Shown: positions 39,601 through 48,901, counted from the first letter of the stretch. The stretch: 64,000 bases of DNA from Nitrosomonadales bacterium (GCA_016214695.1 JACRNY010000001.1:1205520-1269519); one strand, 5' to 3'. The notes: generated by a model not told the origin, from the letters alone. Program-made: numbers and translations.

Positions 39601-42061
39601 CGCATCCACTCCGGAGATCACGCTGGATTTCGCGCTGCCCGAGGAAAGCAAGGTCGAAAGCGCGCCTTCCGTCTCTGACGAGACGCCAGCGCAACAGGAA
39701 CCGGAGTTCGTTGCAGAGCCGGCCGCTGCGATGCCGGAGCCCGAAAAAATCGCTGTCGCCACGACCGACCTGCCGGAACCGGAGCCGCAACCGGTGCAGA
39801 GAGAGCGCTCTGTTCACGATGAGATCGATGAGCAGTTGCTGCCGATCTTTCTTGAGGAAGCGCACGAGATCTATCCGCAGATCGGCACCACATTGCGCGC
39901 ATGGCGCGAACACCCCGGCGATGCGCAACTGGGCCGCAATCTGCAGCGCAGCCTGCACACGCTCAAGGGCAGCGCGCGCATGGCCGGCGCCATGCGCCTG
40001 GGCGAACTGACCCACCGCGTCGAAGACCGCGTGGAAAGCGCCATCGCCAGGGGTAATTACAACGCCGAATTCTGGACCGAGCTGGAGAGCTACCAGGATC
40101 GCATCGGCAACGCTATCGAGCAGCTGGTGCATCCGCATGTGGAGGAAGCCCCCGCGGCGCAGGCGGTCGAGACGAAGGCAGCGCCGTCGCCGGAGGCCGC
40201 CCAGGCCGTTCCGAAACAAACGCTGGAGATCGGCGCCGAACGTGCCATGCAGGCGGCCTTGCTGCGCGTGCGCTCCGACACGGTGGATCGCCTGGTCAAC
40301 GAGGCCGGCGAGGTCAGCGTGGCGCGCTCGCGCGCCGAGACGGAACTGGGCGAGTTCAAGAACAGCGTGCTGGAACTGACCGAAAGCGTGAACCGTCTGC
40401 GCAAGCAGCTGCGCGAGATCGAGATCCACGCCGAAGGCCAGATGCAGGCGCGTATCTCGGTCAGCGGCGACAGCGCGGAGAAATTCGATCCGCTGGAGTT
40501 CGACCGCTTCACGCGCTTCCAGGAACTGACGCGTTTCATGAACGAAAGCGTGCACGACGTGCAGACCGTGCAGCAGACCCTGTTGAAGAACCTGGCCGAA
40601 ACGGAAGCCGCACTCAGTGCGCAGGCGCAACTGAACCGTGACCTGCAGCAAGGGCTGATGAATATCCGCATGGTTCCTTTCGCCAGCATCAGCGAACGCC
40701 TTTATCGCATCGTGCGCCAGACCGGCAAGGAACTGGGCAAACGCGCCAACCTGGAACTTTCCGGCACCGAGGTCGAACTTGACCGCAGCGTGCTGGAAAA
40801 GATGACTGCACCGTTCGAACATCTGCTGCGCAATGCCGTTGCACACGGACTGGAAAACCCGGAACAGCGCGAGCGCGCCGGCAAGGAACCCATCGGCGAG
40901 ATCCGCCTTTCCCTGCGCCAGGAAAGCAACGAGGTGGTGTTCGAGCTCAACGATGACGGTGCCGGACTCGATATCGCGCGCGTGCGCCAGAAGGCCATCG
41001 AGCACGGCGTGCTGCAGGAAGGCGAAGAGATCAGCGACGAGCTGGCGATGCAGCTGATCTTCACACCGGGACTTTCCACGGCACAGGAGATCACCGAGAT
41101 CGCCGGACGCGGCGTCGGCATGGACGTTGTGCGCAGCGAGATTACCGCGCTCGGCGGGCGTATCGACGTGGCCTCCGATCCCGGGCGCGGCGTGCGCTTT
41201 ACCATCCATCTGCCGCTGACGCTGGCGGTGACCAAGGTGCTGATGATCCGCGCCGGGCAGAACATCTACGCCTTGCCGTCGATCATGGTGGAGAACGTGC
41301 AGCAGCTGAAGCCGGCCGCGCTGGAAGCGGTCTACCAGCAGCAATATGTGGATTGGCAGGGGGTGCGTTATCCCCTGTACCATTTGGCACGTCTGCTCGG
41401 TGACGAAGACGCCGAGGTCGAAAGCCTGCCGCACAACCCGGTGCTGCTGCTGCGCGCCGGCGAGCACCGCATCGCCGTGCATGTGGACGAATTGCGCGGC
41501 AACCAGGAAGTCGTGGTCAAGAACATCGGTCCGCAACTGGCGCGTCTGCCCGGTATCGCCGGTGCGACCGTGTCCGGTAGCGGTGCCGTCATCCTCATCA
41601 TCAACCCGATCGCCTTCACCCAGCGCATCGCGGTGACGCGCAAGGTCGCCAAGGCGGCTGCGGAAGCCGAAGTCGTGCGCAGGATACCGGTGGTGATGGT
41701 GGTGGACGATTCGCTCACCGTGCGCAAGATCACCGGACGCCTGCTGGCCCGTTCCGGCTATCAGGTGGTCACGGCCAAGGACGGCGTGGATGCGATGGAG
41801 CAACTGACCGAGATCCTGCCGGACGTGATGCTGCTGGACGTCGAGATGCCGCGCATGGACGGTTTCGAGCTGGCCAAGCGCTTGCGCCAGGATAGCCGCA
41901 CCCAGGACATGCCTATCATCATGATCACCTCGCGCACGGCCGACAAGCACCGCCGCTACGCGCTGGAACTGGGCGTGAACGAATACATGGGCAAGCCCTA
42001 TCAGGAAGATGAGCTGCTGGAACACATCGCCCGCCTGGTCGGTGTGGCGGCGGCGCACTGA
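36626..42061 (+). CDS. chpA: ChpA/PilL giant hybrid CheA histidine kinase
   Basis: Kinase of the pilus chemosensory pathway. 1811 residues, starting at GTG 36626. A long N-terminal region (1-600) is followed by three Hpt-like histidines: H627 (FHTLKGSSRM), H785 (AHTLAGVNR, lacking the usual lysine) and H1111 (LHTLKGSARMAG). Next come a dimerisation and HATPase domain (N-box near 1400, HLLRNAVAHGLENP; G-box GRGVGMDVVR), a CheW domain (about 1530-1670) and a C-terminal receiver with DD at 1694-1695 and phosphoacceptor D1738. Pseudomonas ChpA has more Hpt domains. The acidic linker (about 880-1010) carries five related LDFxLP-like motifs. Confidence 0.95.
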   Translation: MQEQFNSLPLLSVKPGLDGSLANISRDLEEFFSSGGSDREALKKAQEELHRIGGVLRMLSLTGLSVFCAELETQLQEFVQPQDATALRRDVIRRALFGLTHYLDALADGASNATLRLFHEYQEMLQARGLEMAFDVDLFFPSLQVELPEALLRPPQEADVPARIKAARMQYQQGLLKWLRQDNAAEALRSMMSAVRGAITCAPQNQQRAFWWVASGLLDCLIQEGIPPELNVKKALSRIDLRMKSLTDGSAFDEEIAISEMLYLIARSHSVNDTVEQIKSVYALDVYLPEEPPLPPSETAALLDNMREQLRGAQESWEYCISEDSGACKRFADEIGRLYELSEHLDRNTLQFLCKQIHTTALHADEPDRAQRISMDMAMALLLLGSGIEHYQHLGSGFQEQARILSSRLQGGLMRMPEDEEKYANLISLYCQMEQREVMVPLANEMQGNLQLIEQSLNAFFNDPAKRAELAQIGRLLSQVEGGLHLLSLELAMQLSSALRHATERYVHGATPAAAEMHIVAAAISALEEYVHGLVLGQKPDPSVLGAVLQELTEMRAAPAQEEEAQPEEEATPSGVSIRTGGEDEELLEVFLEEAGEVMETLRNNLEVSRLHMESREPLVVMRRSFHTLKGSSRMVGLAELGEVAWAVERAMNKWLQDNKPATPELLDMIGDAEVLFQHWVDMLHSGSTSATIDTSWLLTVADCIENGKEIPQAKDRRPAAEPLETAPPVEEGPVEIGSVSLSLVLFNIATEEAAAHVRALRKQLAVLHDTESHIVTYDFMRAAHTLAGVNRTMGFVQIAELAYALELWLEERIDKPHVVNERQIAGIDEVVDRLDEMCSMVREQRQEPAAQPELIARLQAEKALGAAEAAAPEAEQATELDFDLPATTETPLAAEEQPLSLDFELPAMPEAQQTSAQVQEQAVEAQPFAAFDLELPALTKEEPAEAAALPEITFDLAPVLETAAAEEVELPQEAAAPVSEAVAPEIAAAETASTPEITLDFALPEESKVESAPSVSDETPAQQEPEFVAEPAAAMPEPEKIAVATTDLPEPEPQPVQRERSVHDEIDEQLLPIFLEEAHEIYPQIGTTLRAWREHPGDAQLGRNLQRSLHTLKGSARMAGAMRLGELTHRVEDRVESAIARGNYNAEFWTELESYQDRIGNAIEQLVHPHVEEAPAAQAVETKAAPSPEAAQAVPKQTLEIGAERAMQAALLRVRSDTVDRLVNEAGEVSVARSRAETELGEFKNSVLELTESVNRLRKQLREIEIHAEGQMQARISVSGDSAEKFDPLEFDRFTRFQELTRFMNESVHDVQTVQQTLLKNLAETEAALSAQAQLNRDLQQGLMNIRMVPFASISERLYRIVRQTGKELGKRANLELSGTEVELDRSVLEKMTAPFEHLLRNAVAHGLENPEQRERAGKEPIGEIRLSLRQESNEVVFELNDDGAGLDIARVRQKAIEHGVLQEGEEISDELAMQLIFTPGLSTAQEITEIAGRGVGMDVVRSEITALGGRIDVASDPGRGVRFTIHLPLTLAVTKVLMIRAGQNIYALPSIMVENVQQLKPAALEAVYQQQYVDWQGVRYPLYHLARLLGDEDAEVESLPHNPVLLLRAGEHRIAVHVDELRGNQEVVVKNIGPQLARLPGIAGATVSGSGAVILIINPIAFTQRIAVTRKVAKAAAEAEVVRRIPVVMVVDDSLTVRKITGRLLARSGYQVVTAKDGVDAMEQLTEILPDVMLLDVEMPRMDGFELAKRLRQDSRTQDMPIIMITSRTADKHRRYALELGVNEYMGKPYQEDELLEHIARLVGVAAAH

Positions 42062-42103
42062 TCGTCCATTGAGTGCAGGGCGCCGAGCGATTACAATGGC
42101 GCC

Positions 42104-42664
42104 ATGCCCGAGTTGAACCTCACGAACCACTTCCTGATCGCCATGCCGGCGATGACCGATCCCTTCTTTGCCAAGTCCCTGACCTATGTGTGCGAGCACA
42201 ACGAGCAGGGCGCCATGGGCATCGTGATCAACCGTCCCATCAGCCTGACGCTCAGCGAACTGTTCGCCCAGATCAACATGCCGCTCAAGCCGGCAGAACT
42301 GGAAGATGTGCTGGTGCACTTCGGCGGCCCGGTGCAGACCGACCGCGGCTTCGTGCTGCACGACACCGTCGGGCAGTGGCAATCCACCCTGCAGGTCAAC
42401 GACCATATCGGCCTTACCACTTCCAAGGATATCCTGCAGGCGGTCGGCGAAGGCCAGGGCCCGCAGCATCTGCTGGTGACCCTGGGCTACGCCGGCTGGT
42501 CCGAAGGCCAGCTGGAGCAGGAGCTGGCCGACAACGCCTGGCTCAGCGTACCGGCCGACGAACATATCCTGTTCGACCTGCCGGCCGAGGAGAAACTGCC
42601 CGCCGCCATGAAACTGCTCGGCGTCGATTTCGCCTCCCTTTCCGACGAGGCCGGACATGCCTAG
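42104..42664 (+). CDS. algH: UPF0301 / AlgH (YqgE) family protein
   Basis: 186 residues. Family features: [26 protein letters not shown] at the start, [11 protein letters not shown], and [14 protein letters not shown]. AlgH influences alginate regulation in Pseudomonas, but the biochemical role is unknown. The algH-ruvX-pyrB-pyrX order that follows is common in proteobacteria. Confidence 0.92.
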   Translation: MPELNLTNHFLIAMPAMTDPFFAKSLTYVCEHNEQGAMGIVINRPISLTLSELFAQINMPLKPAELEDVLVHFGGPVQTDRGFVLHDTVGQWQSTLQVNDHIGLTTSKDILQAVGEGQGPQHLLVTLGYAGWSEGQLEQELADNAWLSVPADEHILFDLPAEEKLPAAMKLLGVDFASLSDEAGHA

Positions 42665-42669
42665 CGGGC

Positions 42670-42701
42670 GGTATGTAACTGCGCCTGCCAAAATACATAC
42701 C
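42670..42701. terminator. Hairpin after algH
   Basis: GGTATGTA (42670-42677) and TACATACC (42694-42701) form an 8-bp stem with a 16-base loop, 6 bases after the algH stop. No T-run follows, so it is at best a weak terminator or an mRNA end structure. Confidence 0.4.
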
Positions 42702-42722
42702 ATGCCCACCCCTCACCTCAAT

Positions 42723-42744
42723 CCTCTCCCGCGAGCGGGAGAGG
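42723..42744. repeat. Dispersed CCTCTCCC palindromic repeat
   Basis: CCTCTCCCGC (42723-42732) and GCGGGAGAGG (42735-42744) form a perfect 10-bp stem with GA between. Same family as 14428-14448 and 56203-56226. It is 23 bases before the ruvX start, so it lies in its leader. Confidence 0.8.
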
Positions 42745-42766
42745 AGGCGAACGTGAAAGGCTCTTT

Positions 42767-43225
42767 ATGAACCCGGGCGTGACGACCACCACGATCTCCG
42801 GCACGCTCCTCGCATTCGATTTCGGCACCAAACGCATCGGTATCGCCGTCGGCAACACCCTCACCGCCAGTGCGCGGCCGTTGGCCACCATCAACGACGA
42901 AAAGAACGACGTGCGCTTCGCGCGCATCGGCGCGCTCATCGCCGAGTGGCAACCCGCCGCGCTGGTGGTCGGCCTGCCCTGCAACGAGGACGGCACGCCG
43001 CACGAGATGACCGCACTCAGCCGCCGTTTCGCCAACCGCCTCAAGGGACGTTTCAATCTGCCCACCTTGCTGGTGGATGAGCGGTATACTTCCGCCGCCG
43101 CGAGTTCGGTGCTGGACGAGGAAGGGATACACGGCAGGAAGCAGAAAGCCGTGATCGACCAGTATGCCGCGCAGCAGATACTGCAAGCGTATTTCGATGA
43201 ACCCAGCGCAGGAATCTACGCATGA
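42767..43225 (+). CDS. ruvX: RuvX/YqgF putative Holliday junction resolvase
   Basis: 152 residues. RNase-H-like fold with [20 protein letters not shown] (catalytic aspartate in the FDFG segment) and [30 protein letters not shown]. YqgF proteins are linked to 16S rRNA maturation and to resolvase activity in different studies. Stop overlaps the pyrB start (ATGA, 43222-43225). Confidence 0.93.
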   Translation: MNPGVTTTTISGTLLAFDFGTKRIGIAVGNTLTASARPLATINDEKNDVRFARIGALIAEWQPAALVVGLPCNEDGTPHEMTALSRRFANRLKGRFNLPTLLVDERYTSAAASSVLDEEGIHGRKQKAVIDQYAAQQILQAYFDEPSAGIYA

Positions 43226-44178
43226 ACAACCCACAACTGAACAAGAACGGCGAGCTCCAGCACCTGCTGACCACCGAAGGTCTGCCTGTGCGCATCCTGC
43301 GCGATATCCTCGATACGGCTGCCGGATTCGTGAACATCGCCGAAGGGCGCGAGATCAAGAAGGTCCCGCTGCTGCACGGCAAGTCGGTGTTCAACATCTT
43401 CTTCGAGAACAGCACGCGTACCCGCACCACCTTTGAGATCGCCGCCAAGAAACTGTCGGCGGATGTGGTCAACCTCAACATCGGTTCTTCATCCACCAGC
43501 AAGGGAGAAACCCTGCTCGATACCGTGGACAACCTCTGCGCCATGCACGCCGACATGTTCGTGGTGCGTCATTCGACCAGCGGTGCCGCACACCTGATCG
43601 CCAGACACGTCGCGCCGGACATCCATGTCATCAATGCCGGCGACGGCCGTCATGCGCACCCCACGCAGGCGCTGCTCGACATGTTCACCATCCGTCACTA
43701 CAAGAAAGAGTTCCACAACCTGCGCGTCGCCATCGTCGGCGACGTGCTGCATTCGCGCGTGGCGCGCTCGCAGATCCATGCGCTGACCACCCTGGGTGTG
43801 CCGGAAGTGCGCGTGGTCGCACCCAAGACCCTGCTGCCCAGCCATGTCGAGAAGCTCGGCGTGCAGGTCTATCACGACATGGCGCAGGGCCTGAAAGACG
43901 TCGATGTGGTGATGATGCTGCGCCTGCAGAACGAGCGCATGCAGGGTGCGCTGCTGCCATCGGCGCAGGAATATTTCAAATACTACGGTCTGACTCAGGA
44001 GCGGCTGGCGCAGGCGAAGAGCGATGCCATCGTCATGCACCCCGGTCCGATGAACCGCGGCGTGGAGATCGATTCCAGCGTGGCCGACGGTGCGCAGTCG
44101 GTCATCCTGCCGCAGGTCACCTTCGGTATCGCGGTGCGCATGGCGGTGATGAGTACGCTGGCAGGGAGCAAACAATGA
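43222..44178 (+). CDS. pyrB: Aspartate carbamoyltransferase catalytic subunit
   Basis: Condenses aspartate and carbamoyl phosphate. 318 residues with the carbamoyl phosphate motif STRTRTTFE, the HPTQALLD segment and a C-terminal [12 protein letters not shown]. It overlaps ruvX and pyrX by four bases each, so translation is coupled. Enzymes of this class form a complex with the inactive PyrX subunit; no regulatory pyrI gene is present in the window. Confidence 0.97.
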   Translation: MNNPQLNKNGELQHLLTTEGLPVRILRDILDTAAGFVNIAEGREIKKVPLLHGKSVFNIFFENSTRTRTTFEIAAKKLSADVVNLNIGSSSTSKGETLLDTVDNLCAMHADMFVVRHSTSGAAHLIARHVAPDIHVINAGDGRHAHPTQALLDMFTIRHYKKEFHNLRVAIVGDVLHSRVARSQIHALTTLGVPEVRVVAPKTLLPSHVEKLGVQVYHDMAQGLKDVDVVMMLRLQNERMQGALLPSAQEYFKYYGLTQERLAQAKSDAIVMHPGPMNRGVEIDSSVADGAQSVILPQVTFGIAVRMAVMSTLAGSKQ

Positions 44179-45449
44179 ACATTCATATCAAAGGCGGCCG
44201 TCTGATCGACCCGCACAACAACATCGATGCGCAGCAGGACGTGTTCATCTCCGACAAGCACATCGCCGCCATCGGCAAGGCGCCGCAGGGCTTCGCGGCG
44301 GATCAGGTGATCGACGCGAGCGGGTTGCTCGTCATCCCCGGTCTGGTCGATGTCGCTGCACGCCTGCGCGAGCCGGGCTATGAATACCGCGCCACGCTGG
44401 AGTCCGAGATGGAGGCAGCGATGGCGGGCGGTGTGACTTCACTGTCGTGCCCGCCGGATACCGATCCGCCGCTGGACGAACCAGGACTGGTGGAGATGCT
44501 CAAGCACCGCGCGCGCCTGCTCAACCAGGCGCGCGTCTTCCCCGTGGGCGCTCTTACTTACGGTCTGAAAGGTGCGGAGCTGACCGAGATGATCGAATTG
44601 ACCGAGGCGGGCTGCAAGGCTTTCGGCCATGCCGATGTGCCGCTCACCGACACGCGCGTGCTGATGCGCGCAATGCAATATGCAGCCACCTTCGGCTATC
44701 GCGTATGGATGCGTCCGCAGGACAGCTATCTGGCCAAGAACGGCGTGGCGCACGACGGCGAAGTGTCCACGCGCCTGGGCCTGCCGCCCATTCCCGTGGT
44801 TGCCGAAACGACCGCACTGGCCACCATGCTGCAGCTGGCGAAAGAGACCGGGGTGAAACTGCATATCTGCCGCGTCTCCAGCGCGGCGGGCGTAGAGCTG
44901 ATCCGCATCGCCAAGCGCGAGGGATTGCCGGTGACCTGCGACGTGTCCATGAACCATGTGCACCTGACCGAGACGGACATCGGTTTCTTCGATTCCAACT
45001 GCCATCTGATGCCGCCGCTGCGCAGCCTGCGCGACAAGGCCGCACTGCGCGCAGCACTGTGCGACGGCACCATCGATGCGATCTGCTCCGATCACTCGCC
45101 GGTGGACGACGATGCCAAACTGTTGCCGTTCGCCGAGGCCGAGGCAGGCGCGACCGGAGTGGAACTGCTGCTGCCGCTGCTGCTGAAATGGGCGGGGGAG
45201 GACAAAGTGGCGTTGCCGGATGCGCTGCGGCGCGTCACCATCAATCCGGCGCAGCTGCTCGGCGTGAAGATGGGCCACCTGTCGGTCGGCGCGCATGCCG
45301 ATGTGTGCGTGTTCGATCCGGCGGCGACCTGGAAGGTCGAGCCTGCGGCACTGAAGAGCCAGGGCAAGAACACGCCGTTCAACGGTTACACCATGCAGGG
45401 CCGCGTACGCCATACCATCGTCGAAGGCCGCCTCGCATATTCTCACTAG
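44175..45449 (+). CDS. pyrX: Inactive dihydroorotase-like subunit (PyrX / PyrC')
   Basis: 424 residues of class I dihydroorotase fold, but the metal-binding HxH is gone: the family reads DMHVHLREPG, while this protein reads [10 protein letters not shown], with A61-A62-R63 in place of His-Val-His. It therefore cannot be a normal dihydroorotase. In Pseudomonas-type systems such a pseudo-enzyme is the structural partner of PyrB. It overlaps pyrB and is in the right place. The catalytic activity comes from pyrC at 18997. Confidence 0.92.
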   Translation: MNIHIKGGRLIDPHNNIDAQQDVFISDKHIAAIGKAPQGFAADQVIDASGLLVIPGLVDVAARLREPGYEYRATLESEMEAAMAGGVTSLSCPPDTDPPLDEPGLVEMLKHRARLLNQARVFPVGALTYGLKGAELTEMIELTEAGCKAFGHADVPLTDTRVLMRAMQYAATFGYRVWMRPQDSYLAKNGVAHDGEVSTRLGLPPIPVVAETTALATMLQLAKETGVKLHICRVSSAAGVELIRIAKREGLPVTCDVSMNHVHLTETDIGFFDSNCHLMPPLRSLRDKAALRAALCDGTIDAICSDHSPVDDDAKLLPFAEAEAGATGVELLLPLLLKWAGEDKVALPDALRRVTINPAQLLGVKMGHLSVGAHADVCVFDPAATWKVEPAALKSQGKNTPFNGYTMQGRVRHTIVEGRLAYSH

Positions 45450-45459
45450 CTGATCGCAC

Positions 45460-47502
45460 ATGAATCCATTACTTGATCTGAGTGGTCTGCCGCGTTTTGC
45501 GGAGATCAAAATCGAACATGTCACTTCGGCTGTCGAGGAGTTGCTGGCGCGCAACCGCGCACTGACGGAAAAGCTGCTGGCCGACAGCGAGTCGCCGACC
45601 TGGGACAATTTCGTTCAGCCTTTCGAGGATGCCAATGAACATCTGTCGCGCGCCTGGGGACAGGTCGGTCATCTCAACATGGTGATGAACTCGCCCGAGT
45701 TGCGCGAGGTGTACAACGCCAATCTGCCCAAGGTCACCCAGTATTACGCCGAGCTGTCGCAGAACCTGGCACTGTTCCAGAAGTACAAGGCCATCCGTAA
45801 CAGTGCCAACTATGAGGCACTGAACGCGGCGCAGAAGAAGGTCATCGAGAACGAGTTGCGCGACTTCCGTCTCGGCGGCGCCGAGTTGCCGGAAGAGCAG
45901 AAGGCGCGCTTCATGGCGATACAGGAAGCGCTCTCCGAACTGACTTCGAAGTTCTCCGACAACCTGCTCGATGCGACCAATGCCTATACCTGTGTGGTCG
46001 AAGACGAGAAAGATGTCTCCGGCATCCATGCCGACGAGCGCCAGGTCGCTGCCGAGGCGGCAAAAGAGGCGGGCAAGCAGGGTTGGCTGTTCACGCTGAA
46101 AGCGCCTTCCTATGGCCCACTGATGCAATATGCCGACAACCGCGAACTGCGCGAGCGCATGTACCGTGCCTACACCACGCGCGCCAGCGAGTTGCTGGCC
46201 GAAGGCAGCAAGCTGGAATGGAACAATACGCCGCTGATGACCCAGATACTCGAGCTGCGCACGGAAGAAGCGCGCATGCTTGGCTTCGCCAATTATGCCG
46301 AGCTCTCGCTGGCGAGCAAGATGGCGGATACGCCGCAGCAGGTGGGCGAGTTCCTGCTCGAACTCGCGCAGCGCGCGCGACCGTTCGCGGAAAAGGATCT
46401 GCAGGAGTTGCGCGAGTTCGCCGCGCAGCAACTGGGGATGAAAGATGTCCAGGCGTGGGATGTGGCTTACGTCGGAGAAAAACTGCGCCAGCAGCGCTAT
46501 GCCTTCTCCGAGCAGGAAGTGAAACAGTATTTCCCCGAGGACGCCGTATTGGCAGGCCTGTTCGGCCTGGTCGAGACCCTGTTCGGCCTCAGCATCAAAC
46601 AATCGGCCGCACCGGTGTGGCACGACACCGTGCGCTTCTTCGACATCCGCGACAACAAGGGCAGGCTGATCGGCCAGTTCTACCTTGACCTCTATGCGCG
46701 CGCCAGCAAGCGCGGCGGGGCATGGATGGACGATGCCATCACGCGCCGCCGTACGGTCAACGGCATCCAGACCCCGGTGGCCTATCTCAACTGCAACTTC
46801 GCTTCACCGCTCGGCGGAAAGCCCGCGCTGTTCACGCACGACGAAGTCATCACCCTGTTCCACGAGTTCGGCCACGGCCTGCACCACCTGCTCACCGAGG
46901 TGGAAGAGCTCGGCGTCTCCGGCATCAGCGGCGTGGAGTGGGACGCGGTCGAACTGCCCAGCCAGTTCATGGAGAACTTCTGCTGGGAATGGGATGTGCT
47001 GCAAGGCATGACACGCCACAGCGAGAGCGGCGCGAAGCTGCCGCGCGACCTGTACGACAAGATGATCGCCGCCAAGAACTTCCAGAGCGGGCTGCAGATG
47101 CTGCGCCAGATCGAGTTCTCGCTGTTCGACCTGCGCCTGCACAGCGACTACGACGCCGGCGGCAAACAAACCGTGCAGCAACTGCTGGACGAGGTGCGCA
47201 AGGAAGTCGCCGTGCTCATCCCGCCTGCCTTCAACCGCTTCCAGAACAGCTTCTCGCACATCTTCGCCGGCGGCTATGCGGCGGGCTACTACAGCTACAA
47301 ATGGGCCGAGGTGCTCTCCGCCGATGCCTACAGCATGTTCGAGGATAACGGCATACTCGACGCCGCGACCGGCGAACATTTCCGCCGCGAGATCCTGGCT
47401 GTGGGCGGCAGCCGCGACGCGATGGAATCGTTCCGCGCCTTCCGCGGGCGCGAACCCGAGATCGATGCGCTATTGCGGCATAATGGTCTGGTAGCAGCAT
47501 AA
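45460..47502 (+). CDS. prlC: Oligopeptidase A (M3 zinc metallopeptidase)
   Basis: Degrades short peptides, including cleaved signal peptides, in the cytoplasm. 680 residues, the same length as E. coli PrlC. The zinc motif HEFGH is at 468-472 (TLFHEFGHGLHHLL), and downstream come SGISGVEWDAVELPSQFMEN and FAGGYAAGYYSYKWAEV. It is 10 bases after pyrX. Confidence 0.97.
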   Translation: MNPLLDLSGLPRFAEIKIEHVTSAVEELLARNRALTEKLLADSESPTWDNFVQPFEDANEHLSRAWGQVGHLNMVMNSPELREVYNANLPKVTQYYAELSQNLALFQKYKAIRNSANYEALNAAQKKVIENELRDFRLGGAELPEEQKARFMAIQEALSELTSKFSDNLLDATNAYTCVVEDEKDVSGIHADERQVAAEAAKEAGKQGWLFTLKAPSYGPLMQYADNRELRERMYRAYTTRASELLAEGSKLEWNNTPLMTQILELRTEEARMLGFANYAELSLASKMADTPQQVGEFLLELAQRARPFAEKDLQELREFAAQQLGMKDVQAWDVAYVGEKLRQQRYAFSEQEVKQYFPEDAVLAGLFGLVETLFGLSIKQSAAPVWHDTVRFFDIRDNKGRLIGQFYLDLYARASKRGGAWMDDAITRRRTVNGIQTPVAYLNCNFASPLGGKPALFTHDEVITLFHEFGHGLHHLLTEVEELGVSGISGVEWDAVELPSQFMENFCWEWDVLQGMTRHSESGAKLPRDLYDKMIAAKNFQSGLQMLRQIEFSLFDLRLHSDYDAGGKQTVQQLLDEVRKEVAVLIPPAFNRFQNSFSHIFAGGYAAGYYSYKWAEVLSADAYSMFEDNGILDAATGEHFRREILAVGGSRDAMESFRAFRGREPEIDALLRHNGLVAA

Positions 47503-47517
47503 GCAAAGGAGACGACG

Positions 47518-48009
47518 ATGAAGAACATCCACCTGATATTCGCCCTTGCCCTCTTGTTGGCGGGCAATGCCCATGCGGAGCTGTATCGTTCGATAGACAG
47601 CAGCGGCAAGGTGTACTACAGCGACCGGCCATTGGCGGGGTCGGAAGACACTGCGCAAGTGAAAGTGGACAAGGCGCCGGTACCGGAAGAGAACCTGCCC
47701 TATGAAGTGCGGCGCGCGAAGGAGAATTTCCCCGTCACTGTGTACTCGTTCCCGGATTGCGGCTCGGCATGCAAGATGGCGCGTGACTTCCTGGTCAAAC
47801 GCGGTGTCCCCTTCACCGAAGTGAATCTGGTCAAGCAGGAGGACATCGAGGCCTTCCGCAAGGAATCGGGCGACAGCCAGATCCCGGCGATCAAGATCGG
47901 CAAGACCTGGTTCAAGGGATTCCTGGAAGAGCAGTGGAACAGGGAACTCGATATCGCCGGCTATCCAAGGACGACAAGCTATCGTCCGGCAACGCCACCC
48001 GCTCAATGA
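47518..48009 (+). CDS. Secreted DUF4124-glutaredoxin fusion
   Basis: 163 residues: signal peptide (HLIFALALLLAGNAHA), a short DUF4124 domain (LYRSIDSSGKVYYSDRPLAG) and a glutaredoxin-like domain (VTVYSFPDCGSACKMARDFL ... IPAIKIGKTWFKGFLE). The usual CPYC site is replaced by CGSAC, with three residues between cysteines. The signal peptide puts it in the periplasm, where it may bind a thiol partner. Its stop overlaps the xthA start (ATGA). Confidence 0.82.
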   Translation: MKNIHLIFALALLLAGNAHAELYRSIDSSGKVYYSDRPLAGSEDTAQVKVDKAPVPEENLPYEVRRAKENFPVTVYSFPDCGSACKMARDFLVKRGVPFTEVNLVKQEDIEAFRKESGDSQIPAIKIGKTWFKGFLEEQWNRELDIAGYPRTTSYRPATPPAQ

Positions 48010-48764
48010 AGATAGCGACCTGGAACGTCAACTCGCTCAAGGTGCGCCTGCCGCACCTGCTGGAGTGGCTGGCGGCGAACCCGGTGGACGTGGCGTGCCT
48101 GCAGGAGACCAAGACCGAAGACAAGAATTTTCCGCTGGCAGAGCTGCAGCAGGCCGGATACCAGGTCGCTTTCAGCGGACAGAAGACCTACAACGGCGTG
48201 GCCATCCTGAGCCGCGCACCGGCCAGCGATGTGCAGTACGGCATCCTCGGTTTCGAGGATGAACAAAAGCGCGTCATCGCCGCCACTATAGACGGCGTGC
48301 GCATCGTCTGCGTCTACATCCCCAACGGGCAGGAAGTCGGCAGCGACAAATACGAATACAAACTCAAGTGGCTCAAGGCGCTCACGGCGTGGCTCAAGGG
48401 CGAACTGGCGAAGCACCCCAAACTGGCGTTGCTGGGTGATTACAACATAGCCCCGGAAGACCGCGACGTGTACGATCCTGTGGCCTGGAAAGATGTGGTG
48501 CTGGTCAGCGAGCCGGAGCGCGATGCCTTCAAGGGTTTGCTCGCACTCGGCCTGCGCGATGCTTTCCGCGAGCACGAGCAAGGCGAGAAGTTCTACTCAT
48601 GGTGGGATTACCGCATGATGGCCTTTCGCCGCAACATGGGTCTGCGCATCGACCACATCCTCGTCAGTGCCGGCCTGCAATGTACCTCATGCATCATCGA
48701 CAAGGCGCCGCGCAAGCTGGAGCGGCCGTCCGACCACACCATCGTGGTCGCAGAGGTGGTGTGA
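48006..48764 (+). CDS. xthA: Exodeoxyribonuclease III
   Basis: AP endonuclease and 3' exonuclease for base excision repair. 252 residues from ATG at 48006, coupled to the preceding gene by a four-base overlap. Motifs: MKIATWNVNSLKVRLPHLL, CLQETKTED (catalytic glutamate), LGDYNIAPEDRDVYDP, and RPSDHTIVVAEV at the end (catalytic histidine). Confidence 0.96.
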   Translation: MKIATWNVNSLKVRLPHLLEWLAANPVDVACLQETKTEDKNFPLAELQQAGYQVAFSGQKTYNGVAILSRAPASDVQYGILGFEDEQKRVIAATIDGVRIVCVYIPNGQEVGSDKYEYKLKWLKALTAWLKGELAKHPKLALLGDYNIAPEDRDVYDPVAWKDVVLVSEPERDAFKGLLALGLRDAFREHEQGEKFYSWWDYRMMAFRRNMGLRIDHILVSAGLQCTSCIIDKAPRKLERPSDHTIVVAEVV

Positions 48765-48798
48765 TGCCAACTACACACTTGCAACAGCACTCAATTCC

Positions 48799-48897
48799 CC
48801 ACTTTGTAAAAGGGGGGCTAGGGGGGATTTGCGGAAGGCTGGGTAACGCCACACTTTCAAATCCCCCTCAATCCCCCTTTGCCTAAAGGGGGAGGAC
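48799..48897. repeat. G-rich intergenic repeat with large imperfect inverted repeat
   Basis: Bases 48809-48830 (AAAGGGGGG-CTA-GGGGGGATTT) are nearly complementary to 48859-48880 (AAATCCCCC-TCAAT-CCCCCTTT), and a further AAAGGGGG follows. The roughly 100-base element has the form of a small non-coding dispersed repeat. It lies between xthA and the phosphoesterase gene, directly before the latter's ribosome site. Confidence 0.65.
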
Positions 48898-48901
48898 TGG
48901 A

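Noticed and set aside
36683..42709. A 2008-residue open frame antisense to chpA
   Set aside because: It mirrors the coding strand in GC-rich DNA, has no recognisable domain, and its sequence is His/Gln/Arg-rich as expected for a shadow frame. The sense gene has clear domains.
44175..45449. PyrX as a decayed pseudogene of dihydroorotase
   Set aside because: The frame is full length and the gene is translationally coupled to pyrB. Loss of the metal site is the family's normal state, so it is a structural subunit.
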